Below, piece after piece: positions 1 to 5,936 of a stretch of 8,790 nt of DNA. How positions within the stretch are numbered: position 1 is the first letter of the stretch; each line of letters begins with the position of its first letter. Source of the stretch: Azohydromonas lata NBRC 102462. Lineage in GTDB: Bacteria > Pseudomonadota > Gammaproteobacteria > Burkholderiales > Burkholderiaceae_C. The notes below the pieces were generated by a model. It was not told the DNA's origin and ran no database searches. It worked only from the letters and a program-made list of their open reading frames with translations. The position numbers and the translations under genes were made by a program. The DNA lies in contig CAMCTE010000111.1 of assembly GCA_945878385.1 (NCBI GenBank), forward strand, positions 1 through 8,790, given 5' to 3'.

Positions 1-1454
1 ATCGAGGACACGGCCTGCCCCACCTGAGCCACCCCCGTGCTCTGTTCGCGACTGCCGCTGCTGATTTCACCCATCAGGTCGGCCACGCGCTGGATGGACG
101 CGACGATTTCCAACATGGTGCCGCCGGCCTTGTCGGCCAGATCGGCGCCACGCTCGACACGGTCCAGGCTGTCCTTGATGAGGTCCTTGATTTCTCGGGC
201 GGCCGCGGCGCTGCGCTGCGCGAGGTTGCGCACCTCGCCGGCCACCACCGCAAAGCCCCGGCCCTGTTCGCCGGCGCGGGCGGCTTCCACGGCGGCGTTG
301 AGCGCCAGGATGTTGGTTTGGAAGGCGATGCCGTCGATCACCGCGATGATGCTGGCGATGCGGCTGGAGCTCTCGTCGATTTCCTTCATCGTCTGAACGA
401 CCTGAGACACCACCTGGCCCCCCTCCTGCGCCACGCGGGATGCACCAGCGGCCAGCTGGTTGGCCTGTTGGGCGCTGTCGGCGTTCTGGTGAACGGTTTG
501 CCCCAACTGGCTCATGGACGCCGCGGTTTGTTGAAGCGCGGCCGCTTGCTGCTCAGTGCGCGCTGACAAATCGAGGTTGCCTTGGGCGATTTCGCTGCTG
601 GCCGTGGCGATGCTTTCGCTGCCTGAGCGCACCTCGCTGACGATGCGAATGAGGTTGTGGCGCATGCGGTACATGGCGTGCATCACGCTGCCGGTGCGGA
701 CATCCGATGCAGCGCCGTCCTCCGTCAAATCGCCGTCGGCAATCCGGTCGGCCACCCGCCCAAGTTCAGCGGGCTCCGCGCCCAGCGAGTGCAGGATGCT
801 GCGCGCCGTGACCACGACCAGGCCGATGGCCACGAGGAAGGACAGAACCGAGGCGATCATGAGGTCACGCCGGCCGGCCCTCAGCGATGCCAAGGCCTCT
901 TCCTTGTCGGCGCTGCGCCGGCTGACGCTGTGCTCGACGAAGCGCTCAGCGGCGCGGGTCAGAGAGCCCAGAAGGGGACGGCACTCGGCATTCATCTGCT
1001 CCATCGCCGAGGCCCGCTGGCCGGTCATGAGCTGCTCCACGATCCGCAGGGCCACCGACCCGTAGCGGGCTTCGATGCGTTCGATTTCGTTGAACAGGGT
1101 TTGGCCGGTCGTGTCGCCTCGCTCGGCGTCTTGGGCCACGACCGCCTTGAGTTCGGCCAAGCGGGTCTTCACCTCGCGGTGCGCGGATTCGACGTCGGCC
1201 TTCTCCGCCTGCGCCTGCGCGTCGTCCTTCACGAGGATCAGATTGCGCGCGGCGATGGCCCGCCTTTGCGTGGCTTCCAACACCTCGCGGGCCAACTTCA
1301 CACGCGCTTCGTCAACCGTCACATAGTGACTGAAGCGCTCGTTTTCTTCCTGCATGCGCAGGATCGCCATGACGGCGATGCCGACCAACAAGGCAGTCAA
1401 GATGCCAAACCCTAAAGTGAGTTTGGTGCGCACCGTGAGGGCATTCAGGTTCAT
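1..1454 (-). CDS. Methyl-accepting chemotaxis protein, C-terminus cut by window edge
   Basis: Transmembrane chemoreceptor that senses a ligand and controls the CheA kinase through CheW. The reading frame is open for 484 codons to the left edge. Residues about 11-32 form TM1, 33-198 a mostly helical periplasmic sensor of four-helix-bundle type, and 199-217 TM2. A HAMP domain follows (about 218-270; LGAEPAELGRVADRIADGDL). The cytoplasmic coiled coil begins near 285 with GNLDLSARTEQQAAALQQTA, the adaptation-site style of E. coli Tsr/Tar. The conserved signalling tip is at about 377-409 (AFQTNILALNAAVEAARAG, then EQGRGFAVVAGEVR). The returning helix ends at VGQAVSS, so the last stretch and any CheR-binding tail are missing. 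The ATG at 1454 is preceded by GGGGAG (1464-1469) at good spacing. The ligand cannot be told from sequence, because the sensor domain has no motif I recognise. Family call is secure. Confidence 0.96.
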   Translation of the reverse strand, partial: MNLNALTVRTKLTLGFGILTALLVGIAVMAILRMQEENERFSHYVTVDEARVKLAREVLEATQRRAIAARNLILVKDDAQAQAEKADVESAHREVKTRLAELKAVVAQDAERGDTTGQTLFNEIERIEARYGSVALRIVEQLMTGQRASAMEQMNAECRPLLGSLTRAAERFVEHSVSRRSADKEEALASLRAGRRDLMIASVLSFLVAIGLVVVTARSILHSLGAEPAELGRVADRIADGDLTEDGAASDVRTGSVMHAMYRMRHNLIRIVSEVRSGSESIATASSEIAQGNLDLSARTEQQAAALQQTAASMSQLGQTVHQNADSAQQANQLAAGASRVAQEGGQVVSQVVQTMKEIDESSSRIASIIAVIDGIAFQTNILALNAAVEAARAGEQGRGFAVVAGEVRNLAQRSAAAAREIKDLIKDSLDRVERGADLADKAGGTMLEIVASIQRVADLMGEISSGSREQSTGVAQVGQAVSS

Positions 1455-1463
1455 TTGGTGGAT

Positions 1464-1495
1464 CTCCCCGAGCAATGGACGGGGCCATGCGCCCC
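1464..1495 (-). promoter_or_regulatory. Receptor ribosome binding site within two competing leader hairpins
   Basis: Read on the minus strand, the leader holds GGGGC (1495-1491), a 5-base loop, GCCCC (1485-1481), then CGGGG (1470-1466), which overlaps the Shine-Dalgarno sequence GGGGAG (1469-1464). The central GCCCCG can pair either with the upstream GGGGC or with the downstream CGGGG (loop of 9 bases). The second pairing would hide the ribosome binding site and the first would free it. The complementarity is visible in the sequence. That it regulates translation is inference, and GC-rich DNA makes chance stems fairly common. Confidence 0.35.
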
Positions 1496-1529
1496 AACGC
1501 TTGGGAGAGTGTGGGATCCACGACCGGCG

Positions 1530-1560
1530 GGCGGTGAGCGGATGAAAACCGCAAACCGCC
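1530..1560. repeat. Imperfect inverted repeat (hairpin) between Nudix and receptor genes
   Basis: GGCGGT (1530-1535) pairs with ACCGCC (1555-1560). After a 2-base mismatch, GCGG (1538-1541) pairs with CCGC (1549-1552), leaving a 7-base loop. In minus-strand transcripts it lies 24 bases after the Nudix stop codon and about 75 bases before the receptor start. No run of T follows it on the minus strand, so it does not meet the rule for an intrinsic terminator. It could end or protect the Nudix transcript, or be part of the receptor leader. Confidence 0.4.
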
Positions 1561-1584
1561 ATCATTTCCGTTGATTTAGGCGAT

Positions 1585-2115
1585 TCAGGTGTTGCGCGGG
1601 GGGCCGTAGACCGACGGGTCGGTGGAGACCGCGTGCAAAGGGATGAAAACGCCGGCGCGCAGGTCTTCAATGCAGCGCAGCACCAGCGGGCTGCGGTGGC
1701 GGCTTTGGCTGGCCCGCACTTCCTCGTAGGTCATCCACAGCGTGCGCACGATGCCCTCGTCAAGTGAACGGCCCGGGAGGGGTTCGCCCACGGTGCCGGC
1801 GTAAGCCATGCGCAGGTAGGTGATGTCTTCCCCGGTTGACGGGCGATGGAAGCGAGAGAGGTAAACGCCCAACAAGTGGCTGGGCGTGAAGACGCAGGCC
1901 GTCTCCTCCAAGGCCTCGCGGATGGCCCCCTGCTCGGGCGACTCCTGTGGGTCGAGGTGGCCTGCGGGGTTGTTCAGGCGCAGACCTTCAGCCGTGTGCT
2001 CCTCAATGAGCATGAAGCGCTGCTGCCCGTCCGCATCGTGGCGGGCGATGATGGCCGCCACCGTGACGCTGGGGCGCCATCGGTCGGTTTTCGCGGGGAT
2101 CGGGGCGACAGTCAT
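1585..2115 (-). CDS. Nudix hydrolase, NudJ-like
   Basis: A 176-residue Nudix (MutT-type) pyrophosphohydrolase, expected to cleave nucleoside diphosphate-linked or pyrophosphate substrates with Mg2+. The Nudix box is at residues 52-74: G52, E58, then R66-E67 and E70-E71, which are the metal-binding glutamates. The box glycine normally found near its end is alanine (A73). Flanking sequence follows E. coli NudJ: an N-terminal SVTVAAII strand, a LIEEHT strand, NNPAGHLDPQES leading into the box, and RSPLVLRCIEDL near the C-terminus. E. coli NudJ acts on thiamine-precursor and nucleotide diphosphates; substrate here is untested. I chose the ATG at 2115 because family similarity begins soon after it. 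An in-frame TTG at 2187 would add 24 unrelated residues. No clear Shine-Dalgarno precedes 2115, so translation may be weak. It is divergent from pntAA and upstream of the receptor on the same strand. Confidence 0.9.
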   Translation of the reverse strand: MTVAPIPAKTDRWRPSVTVAAIIARHDADGQQRFMLIEEHTAEGLRLNNPAGHLDPQESPEQGAIREALEETACVFTPSHLLGVYLSRFHRPSTGEDITYLRMAYAGTVGEPLPGRSLDEGIVRTLWMTYEEVRASQSRHRSPLVLRCIEDLRAGVFIPLHAVSTDPSVYGPPRNT

Positions 2116-2236
2116 GTGATTTGGTCGGGTGTGTGAATCCCGTACCACCGGGCAGGGTGGCCTGTGCTGAAATGCTCGATTCGGCAATATTGTCTATCAT
2201 CAAGGGTTTACCCCAAGAAACCCGCAGGAGAGCCCT
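2116..2236. promoter_or_regulatory. Divergent intergenic region between Nudix gene and pnt operon
   Basis: These 121 bases must carry the start signals for both directions. For the pnt operon, TATCAT (2195-2200) matches five of six bases of the sigma-70 -10 box and would start transcription about 30 bases before pntAA. No good -35 box lies 16-18 bases upstream, and the upstream TG is one base out of register for an extended -10. An 8-base palindrome CAATATTG (2185-2192) sits just before it. AGGAGAG (2226-2232) is a strong ribosome binding site for pntAA. I see no recognisable operator or riboswitch. Confidence 0.3.
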
Positions 2237-3370
2237 ATGCTCATCGGAGTGCCGCAGGAGACGGCGGTTGGCGAAACACGGGTGGCCGTGACGCCGGAAA
2301 CCGCCAAAAAACTCATGGCGCAGGGCCACACCGTGCGCGTGCAAAGCGGCGCCGGCGTGGCCGCGAGTTGCACCGACGAGGCCTATGTGGCCGCGGGTGC
2401 GGAGATCACCGACCGAAGCGGCGCTTTTGCGGCCGATCTGGTGCTGAAGGTGCGCAGCCCCTTCGCCGATGAACTGGGCATGATGAAGCCGGGCACGGCC
2501 CTGGTGGGCATGTTGGACCCCTTCAACCGGTCGGGCTTGGATGCTTTGGCGTCTGGCGGGTTGACTGCCTTCGCACTGGAAGCCGCGCCGCGCACCACGC
2601 GGGCGCAGTCGATGGATGTGTTGAGTTCACAGGCCAACATCGCCGGCTACAAGGCGGTGATGATGGCAGCCAACCACTACCCGCGCCTGTTCCCGATGCT
2701 GATGACGGCTGCGGGCACGATCAAGGCTGCGCGGGTGGTGATCCTGGGCGTGGGTGTGGCGGGCTTGCAGGCCATTGCCACGGCCAAGCGGCTGGGTGCA
2801 GTGATCGAGGCCTCCGATGTTCGGCCTTCGGTGAGGGAACAGATCGAATCCCTGGGCGGCAAGTTCATCGATGTGCCCTATGAGACCGCCGAAGAGAAGG
2901 AAGCCGCCGAAGGTGTGGGCGGCTATGCGCGGCCCATGCCGCAGTCTTGGCTGGACCGGCAGAAGGCGGAAGTGGCCAAGCGCGTGGCGATGGCCGATGT
3001 GGTGATTTCCACTGCGCTGATTCCTGGCCGCGCCGCGCCGGTGCTGATCACCGAGGACATGGTGCGTTCCATGAAGGCCGGCAGCGTGATCGTCGATATG
3101 GCCGCGGGCAAGGGCGCGCAGGGCTTTGACGGCAACTGCCCGCTGACCGAAGCCGGCAAGACCGTCGTGAAGCACGGCGTGACCATCGTGGGCGAAACGA
3201 ACATCCCGGCCACGGTGGCGGCCGACAGTTCGGCCCTGTACGCGCGCAATGTGCTGGACTTCCTCAAGCTGGTGCTGGAGAAGGACGCGGCGGCGCTGAA
3301 GATCGACCTGGAAGACGACATCGTCAAGGCTTGCCTGGTGGCGCGTGACGGTGCAGTGCTGCGGGCCTGA
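2237..3370 (+). CDS. pntAA: NAD(P) transhydrogenase subunit alpha part 1 (NAD-binding domain I)
   Basis: Soluble NAD(H)-binding component (domain I) of the proton-translocating transhydrogenase, which passes hydride from NADH to NADP+ on the cytoplasmic face of the inner membrane. The 377 residues match the length of the separate PntAA of Rhodospirillum rubrum (about 384), not the longer fused E. coli PntA. Visible marks: N-terminal MLIGVPQE and R15-V-A; the mobile loop R119-TTRAQSMD, with R119, Q124 and D127 matching the Arg-Gln-Asp loop that contacts nicotinamide in the R. rubrum enzyme; SQANIAGYKAV (131-141); and the Rossmann fingerprint ILGVGVAGLQAIATAKRLGA (169-188), with D194 at the end of the next strand region. 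ATG 2237 has AGGAGAG 5-10 bases upstream. It is the first gene of the operon, with pntAB starting 21 bases after its stop codon. Confidence 0.97.
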   Translation: MLIGVPQETAVGETRVAVTPETAKKLMAQGHTVRVQSGAGVAASCTDEAYVAAGAEITDRSGAFAADLVLKVRSPFADELGMMKPGTALVGMLDPFNRSGLDALASGGLTAFALEAAPRTTRAQSMDVLSSQANIAGYKAVMMAANHYPRLFPMLMTAAGTIKAARVVILGVGVAGLQAIATAKRLGAVIEASDVRPSVREQIESLGGKFIDVPYETAEEKEAAEGVGGYARPMPQSWLDRQKAEVAKRVAMADVVISTALIPGRAAPVLITEDMVRSMKAGSVIVDMAAGKGAQGFDGNCPLTEAGKTVVKHGVTIVGETNIPATVAADSSALYARNVLDFLKLVLEKDAAALKIDLEDDIVKACLVARDGAVLRA

Positions 3371-3391
3371 GCCCCGATACGGAGACACACC

Positions 3392-3718
3392 ATGGAAATG
3401 ATTTCACCCACGATCACCAACCTGATCATCTTCGTGCTGGCCATCTATGTGGGCTACCACGTGGTGTGGACGGTGACCCCGGCCCTGCACACGCCGCTGA
3501 TGGCGGTGACCAATGCCGTGTCGGCCATCGTGATCGTGGGCGCCATGTTGGCGGCTGCGTTGACCGAAACCGGCCTGGGCAAGACCATGGGCGTGCTGGC
3601 CGTGGCGCTGGCGGCGGTCAATGTGTTCGGCGGGTTCCTGGTGACGCGCCGGATGCTGGAGATGTTCAAGAAGAAGGATCGCCCGGCCAAGGCTGCGGCG
3701 GCAGAAGGGAAGCACTGA
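3392..3718 (+). CDS. pntAB: NAD(P) transhydrogenase subunit alpha part 2 (membrane domain II)
   Basis: Small integral membrane subunit of 108 residues that supplies part of the proton-conducting domain II. Three hydrophobic helices are visible at about 8-27, 38-57 and 64-85. The family signature TPALHTPLMAVTNAVS spans the loop into helix 2, and NVFGGFLVTRRMLEMFKKK closes helix 3 and leads to a basic, alanine-rich tail. In E. coli this part is fused to the C-terminus of PntA with an extra helix; here it is a free polypeptide, as in R. rubrum. GGAG (3381-3384) lies 7 bases before ATG 3392. One base separates its stop codon from the pntB start, so the two membrane subunits are probably made in step. 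Confidence 0.97.
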   Translation: MEMISPTITNLIIFVLAIYVGYHVVWTVTPALHTPLMAVTNAVSAIVIVGAMLAAALTETGLGKTMGVLAVALAAVNVFGGFLVTRRMLEMFKKKDRPAKAAAAEGKH

Positions 3719-3719
3719 C

Positions 3720-5180
3720 ATGAGCATGAACCTCGTCACGCTGCTGTACCTCGTTGCCAGCGTTTGCTTCATCCAGGCCTTGAAGGGTCTGTCTCACCCC
3801 ACCACCTCCATCCGCGGCAACGTGTTCGGCATGATCGGCATGACGATTGCCGTGCTCACCACGGGCGCCTTGATCGTCAAGCTGTCGGGTGAACTGGGCC
3901 TGGGCGGCGGGAGTGCGCAGGGCATGACCTGGGTGCTGGTGGGCCTGCTGGCCGGTGGTTCAGCCGGCGCCTACATGGCCAACAAGGTCGAGATGACCAA
4001 GATGCCCGAGCTGGTGGCCTTCATGCACAGCATGATCGGCTTGGCTGCGGTGTTCATCGCCGTGGCGGCCGTGGCTGAGCCCGCAGCCTTCCAGATCGTG
4101 GCGCGCAATGCCGATGGCACGGTGCCTTTGATTCCGTTTGGCAACAAGCTGGAACTGTTCCTGGGAGCAGCGATTGGTGCCATCACCTTCAGCGGCTCGG
4201 TCATTGCCTTCGGCAAATTGAGCGGCAAGTACAAGTTCCGCCTGTTCCAGGGCGCGCCGGTGGTGTTCAGCGGGCAGCACATGCTGAACCTGGTGCTGGG
4301 CATTGCCACGGTGGCGCTGGGGGTGATCTTTGCGCTCACCGAGAACTGGCCCGCCTTCTTCGTGATGCTGGCGCTTTCGTTTGTGCTGGGCGTGCTGATC
4401 ATCATCCCGATCGGCGGCGCGGACATGCCGGTGGTGGTGTCGATGCTCAACAGCTATTCGGGCTGGGCGGCAGCGGGCATCGGCTTCTCGCTGAACAACT
4501 CGATGCTGATCATCGCGGGTTCGCTCGTGGGTTCCTCAGGCGCGATCCTGAGCTACATCATGTGCAAGGCGATGAACCGATCGTTCTTCAATGTGATTCT
4601 GGGCGGCTTCGGTGGTGACGCTTCGGCGGCGGCCACCGGCGGTGCCCAGCAGCAGCGCAATGTGAAGAGCGGCAGTGCCGATGACGCGGCCTTCATCATG
4701 GGCAATGCCGAAACCGTGATCATCGTGCCCGGCTACGGCCTGGCGGTGGCGCGTGCACAGCATGCGGTGAAGGAACTGGCCGAGAAGCTGATTCACAAGG
4801 GCGTGACGGTGAAGTACGCGATTCACCCGGTGGCCGGCCGCATGCCGGGCCACATGAACGTGCTGCTGGCCGAGGCTGAAGTTCCGTATGACCAAGTGTT
4901 CGAGATGGAAGACATCAACGGCGAATTCGGACAAGCCGATGTGGCCATCATCCTGGGCGCCAACGATGTGGTGAACCCGGCGGCGCTGCAGAAAGGTTCG
5001 CCCATCTACGGCATGCCGATTCTGGAGGCCTACAAAGCCAAGACGGTGATCGTGAACAAGCGTTCGATGGCCGCGGGTTATGCGGGCTTGGACAACGAAC
5101 TGTTCTACATGGACAAGACGATGATGGTGTTTGGGGATGCCAAGAAGGTGGTGGAAGACATGGTGAAGGCGGTGGAGTAA
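3720..5180 (+). CDS. pntB: NAD(P) transhydrogenase subunit beta (membrane domain II and NADP-binding domain III)
   Basis: Subunit beta, 486 residues, slightly longer than E. coli PntB (462). The N-terminal 285 or so residues form about nine membrane helices. H103 in FMHSMIGLAA corresponds by position to E. coli His91 of the proton path. D235 and N244 in GADMPVVVSMLNSYSGW correspond to E. coli Asp213 and Asn222. Residues after MCKAMNRSFFNVILGGFG (281-298) are a linker rich in Ala, Gly and Gln, then domain III starts near 327. Domain III carries the NADP fingerprint VIIVPGYGLAVARAQ (333-347), HPVAGRMPGHMNVLLAEA, GANDVVNP (413-420) and NKRSMAAGYAG (446-456). ATG 3720 is preceded by AAGGGA; a second in-frame ATG at 3726 is less well spaced. 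All key parts are present, so the complex should be functional. Likely role: NADPH supply driven by the proton gradient. Confidence 0.98.
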   Translation: MSMNLVTLLYLVASVCFIQALKGLSHPTTSIRGNVFGMIGMTIAVLTTGALIVKLSGELGLGGGSAQGMTWVLVGLLAGGSAGAYMANKVEMTKMPELVAFMHSMIGLAAVFIAVAAVAEPAAFQIVARNADGTVPLIPFGNKLELFLGAAIGAITFSGSVIAFGKLSGKYKFRLFQGAPVVFSGQHMLNLVLGIATVALGVIFALTENWPAFFVMLALSFVLGVLIIIPIGGADMPVVVSMLNSYSGWAAAGIGFSLNNSMLIIAGSLVGSSGAILSYIMCKAMNRSFFNVILGGFGGDASAAATGGAQQQRNVKSGSADDAAFIMGNAETVIIVPGYGLAVARAQHAVKELAEKLIHKGVTVKYAIHPVAGRMPGHMNVLLAEAEVPYDQVFEMEDINGEFGQADVAIILGANDVVNPAALQKGSPIYGMPILEAYKAKTVIVNKRSMAAGYAGLDNELFYMDKTMMVFGDAKKVVEDMVKAVE

Positions 5181-5213
5181 GCGACCTTCACGGGCTTTGC
5201 GGCCTGATGGATG

Positions 5214-5238
5214 AAACCGGCCTGAGGGCCGGTTTTTT
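5214..5238 (+). terminator. Intrinsic terminator of the pnt operon
   Basis: AAACCGGCC (5214-5222), loop TGAG, GGCCGGTTT (5227-5235): a perfect 9-base-pair stem running into six T residues (5233-5238). It begins 33 bases after the pntB stop codon and 48 bases before the next gene's start, so it separates the transhydrogenase operon from the toxin-antitoxin unit. Plus-strand orientation is set by the T run. Confidence 0.95.
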
Positions 5239-5261
5239 CATATTGAAGGCACCATCACCAC

Positions 5262-5279
5262 GGTGGCAATTTTGCTACC
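5262..5279. promoter_or_regulatory. Candidate operator palindrome upstream of toxin-antitoxin genes
   Basis: GGTGGCAAT (5262-5270) faces TTTGCTACC (5271-5279): seven of nine positions are symmetric, as GGTnGCAA and TTGCnACC. It ends 7 bases before the toxin start codon. RHH antitoxins commonly bind short inverted repeats at their own promoter, so this is the natural candidate site for autoregulation. A TTGAAG at 5243-5248 could be a -35 box, which would place the -10 box inside the palindrome, although no good -10 match is visible there. Function is inferred. Confidence 0.45.
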
Positions 5280-5286
5280 ATTGAGC

Positions 5287-5718
5287 ATGGTGATTCGTTG
5301 CGTCATCGATACCAATGTGTTCGTCGGTGCGTGCCTGGGTAAAGGGGCCTGCTCGACCGCTCTGGCCCTCTGTCTTCAAGGCAGGGTACAGCCCTTGATG
5401 GGGTCCACACTGCTTGCAGAATACGAAGCGGTGCTGGGCCGCGATGCGCTCTTTCAAGCTTGCCGACTGAGGCCAGATGAGCGCAGTGAATTGCTGGACA
5501 TTTTCTTGGCTCGTTGTGAATGGACACGGGTTTATTTTGGTTGGCGCCCGAACGTTCCCGATGAATCAGACAACCACCTCGTGGAGTTGGCTGTAGCAGG
5601 CCGCGCCAGCCATGTGGTGTCCCGCAATCTGCGAGACCTGAACCGCGCCGAGCTGATCTTCCCGGGGCTGACTTGCCTGAGCCCAGAAGCGTTCATCAAT
5701 GGAGTGGAAGCGCCATGA
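5287..5718 (+). CDS. PIN-domain toxin (putative ribonuclease of a toxin-antitoxin pair)
   Basis: A 143-residue PIN-domain protein of the type called 'putative toxin-antitoxin system toxin component, PIN family'; such proteins are Mg2+-dependent ribonucleases. The acidic site can be traced: D8 in VIDTNVFVGA, E45 in STLLAEYEAVL, D95 in PDESDNHLVELA, and D117 in VVSRNLRDL as the probable fourth acid. I chose ATG 5287, whose protein begins MVIRCVIDTN just before the first catalytic strand. A GTG at 5263 would add eight residues encoded by the upstream palindrome. No strong Shine-Dalgarno is visible, which would keep toxin synthesis low. The gene precedes its antitoxin and overlaps it by ATGA. Hand-counted GC over 5281-5700 is 58% (243 of 420), below the 65% seen in lines counted in pntAA and pntB, hinting at acquisition. 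Target RNA is unknown. Confidence 0.85.
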   Translation: MVIRCVIDTNVFVGACLGKGACSTALALCLQGRVQPLMGSTLLAEYEAVLGRDALFQACRLRPDERSELLDIFLARCEWTRVYFGWRPNVPDESDNHLVELAVAGRASHVVSRNLRDLNRAELIFPGLTCLSPEAFINGVEAP

Positions 5719-5936
5719 GTGCCCTGACTGTTCGACTGCCTGACGACAAACACCAGCGGCTGCGGGCCCTTGCGGAAAGTCGCGGAACCACGCTGAACCG
5801 CCTGATCGACGACATGACCACGGTGATGCTGGCCGAGTTCGACGCTGAAACGCGATTCAAGCTGCGAGCCGCACGCGGTGCTGCGCAGGTAGAGCGAGGC
5901 CTGGCGCTGTTGGAGAAGGCTGCGGGCGGGGCATGA
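5715..5936 (+). CDS. Ribbon-helix-helix antitoxin (HicB/CopG-like)
   Basis: A 73-residue protein with an N-terminal ribbon-helix-helix DNA-binding fold: strand at about 3-8 (ALTVRL), helix at 10-22 (DDKHQRLRALAES), a turn with GTT, and a second helix at 26-40 (TLNRLIDDMTTVMLA). The C-terminal 33 residues, with ETRFKLRAARG and ERGLALLEKAA, are charged and helical and probably bind the neighbouring PIN toxin. Such proteins are often annotated 'toxin-antitoxin system HicB family antitoxin', but the partner here is a PIN protein, not HicA. ATG 5715 overlaps the toxin stop codon as ATGA, with GGAG at 5701-5704 upstream; an in-frame upstream ATG at 5673 lies inside the toxin gene and would add 14 unrelated residues. 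Probable role: neutralise the toxin and repress the shared promoter. Confidence 0.85.
   Translation: MSALTVRLPDDKHQRLRALAESRGTTLNRLIDDMTTVMLAEFDAETRFKLRAARGAAQVERGLALLEKAAGGA

Noticed and set aside
657..1415. Plus-strand ORF of 252 codons
   Set aside because: Antisense to the chemoreceptor, whose frame is well supported by TM, HAMP and signalling-tip motifs. No recognisable protein features.
1552..1578. Possible flagellar sigma-28 promoter for the chemoreceptor (minus strand TAAA, 15 bases, GCGGTTTG)
   Set aside because: Spacing is right, but the -10 part matches only four of eight bases of GCCGATAA and it falls within the hairpin at 1530-1560; too weak to annotate.
2116..2187. TTG at 2187 as the Nudix start
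   Set aside because: Adds 24 residues with no family similarity and uses a rare start codon inside the divergent promoter region.
2185..2192. CAATATTG palindrome upstream of pntAA as a regulator site
   Set aside because: Eight-base palindromes occur by chance, no second copy was seen, and no known operator matches it.
2627..3388. Minus-strand ORF of 253 codons
   Set aside because: Lies entirely antisense to pntAA, a highly conserved gene. Its predicted protein is rich in His, Arg and Gly, typical of a GC-rich shadow frame.
5263..5286. GTG at 5263 as the toxin start
   Set aside because: It would encode eight residues (MAILLPLS) unlike the PIN N-terminus from inside the palindrome. ATG 5287 directly precedes the catalytic strand.
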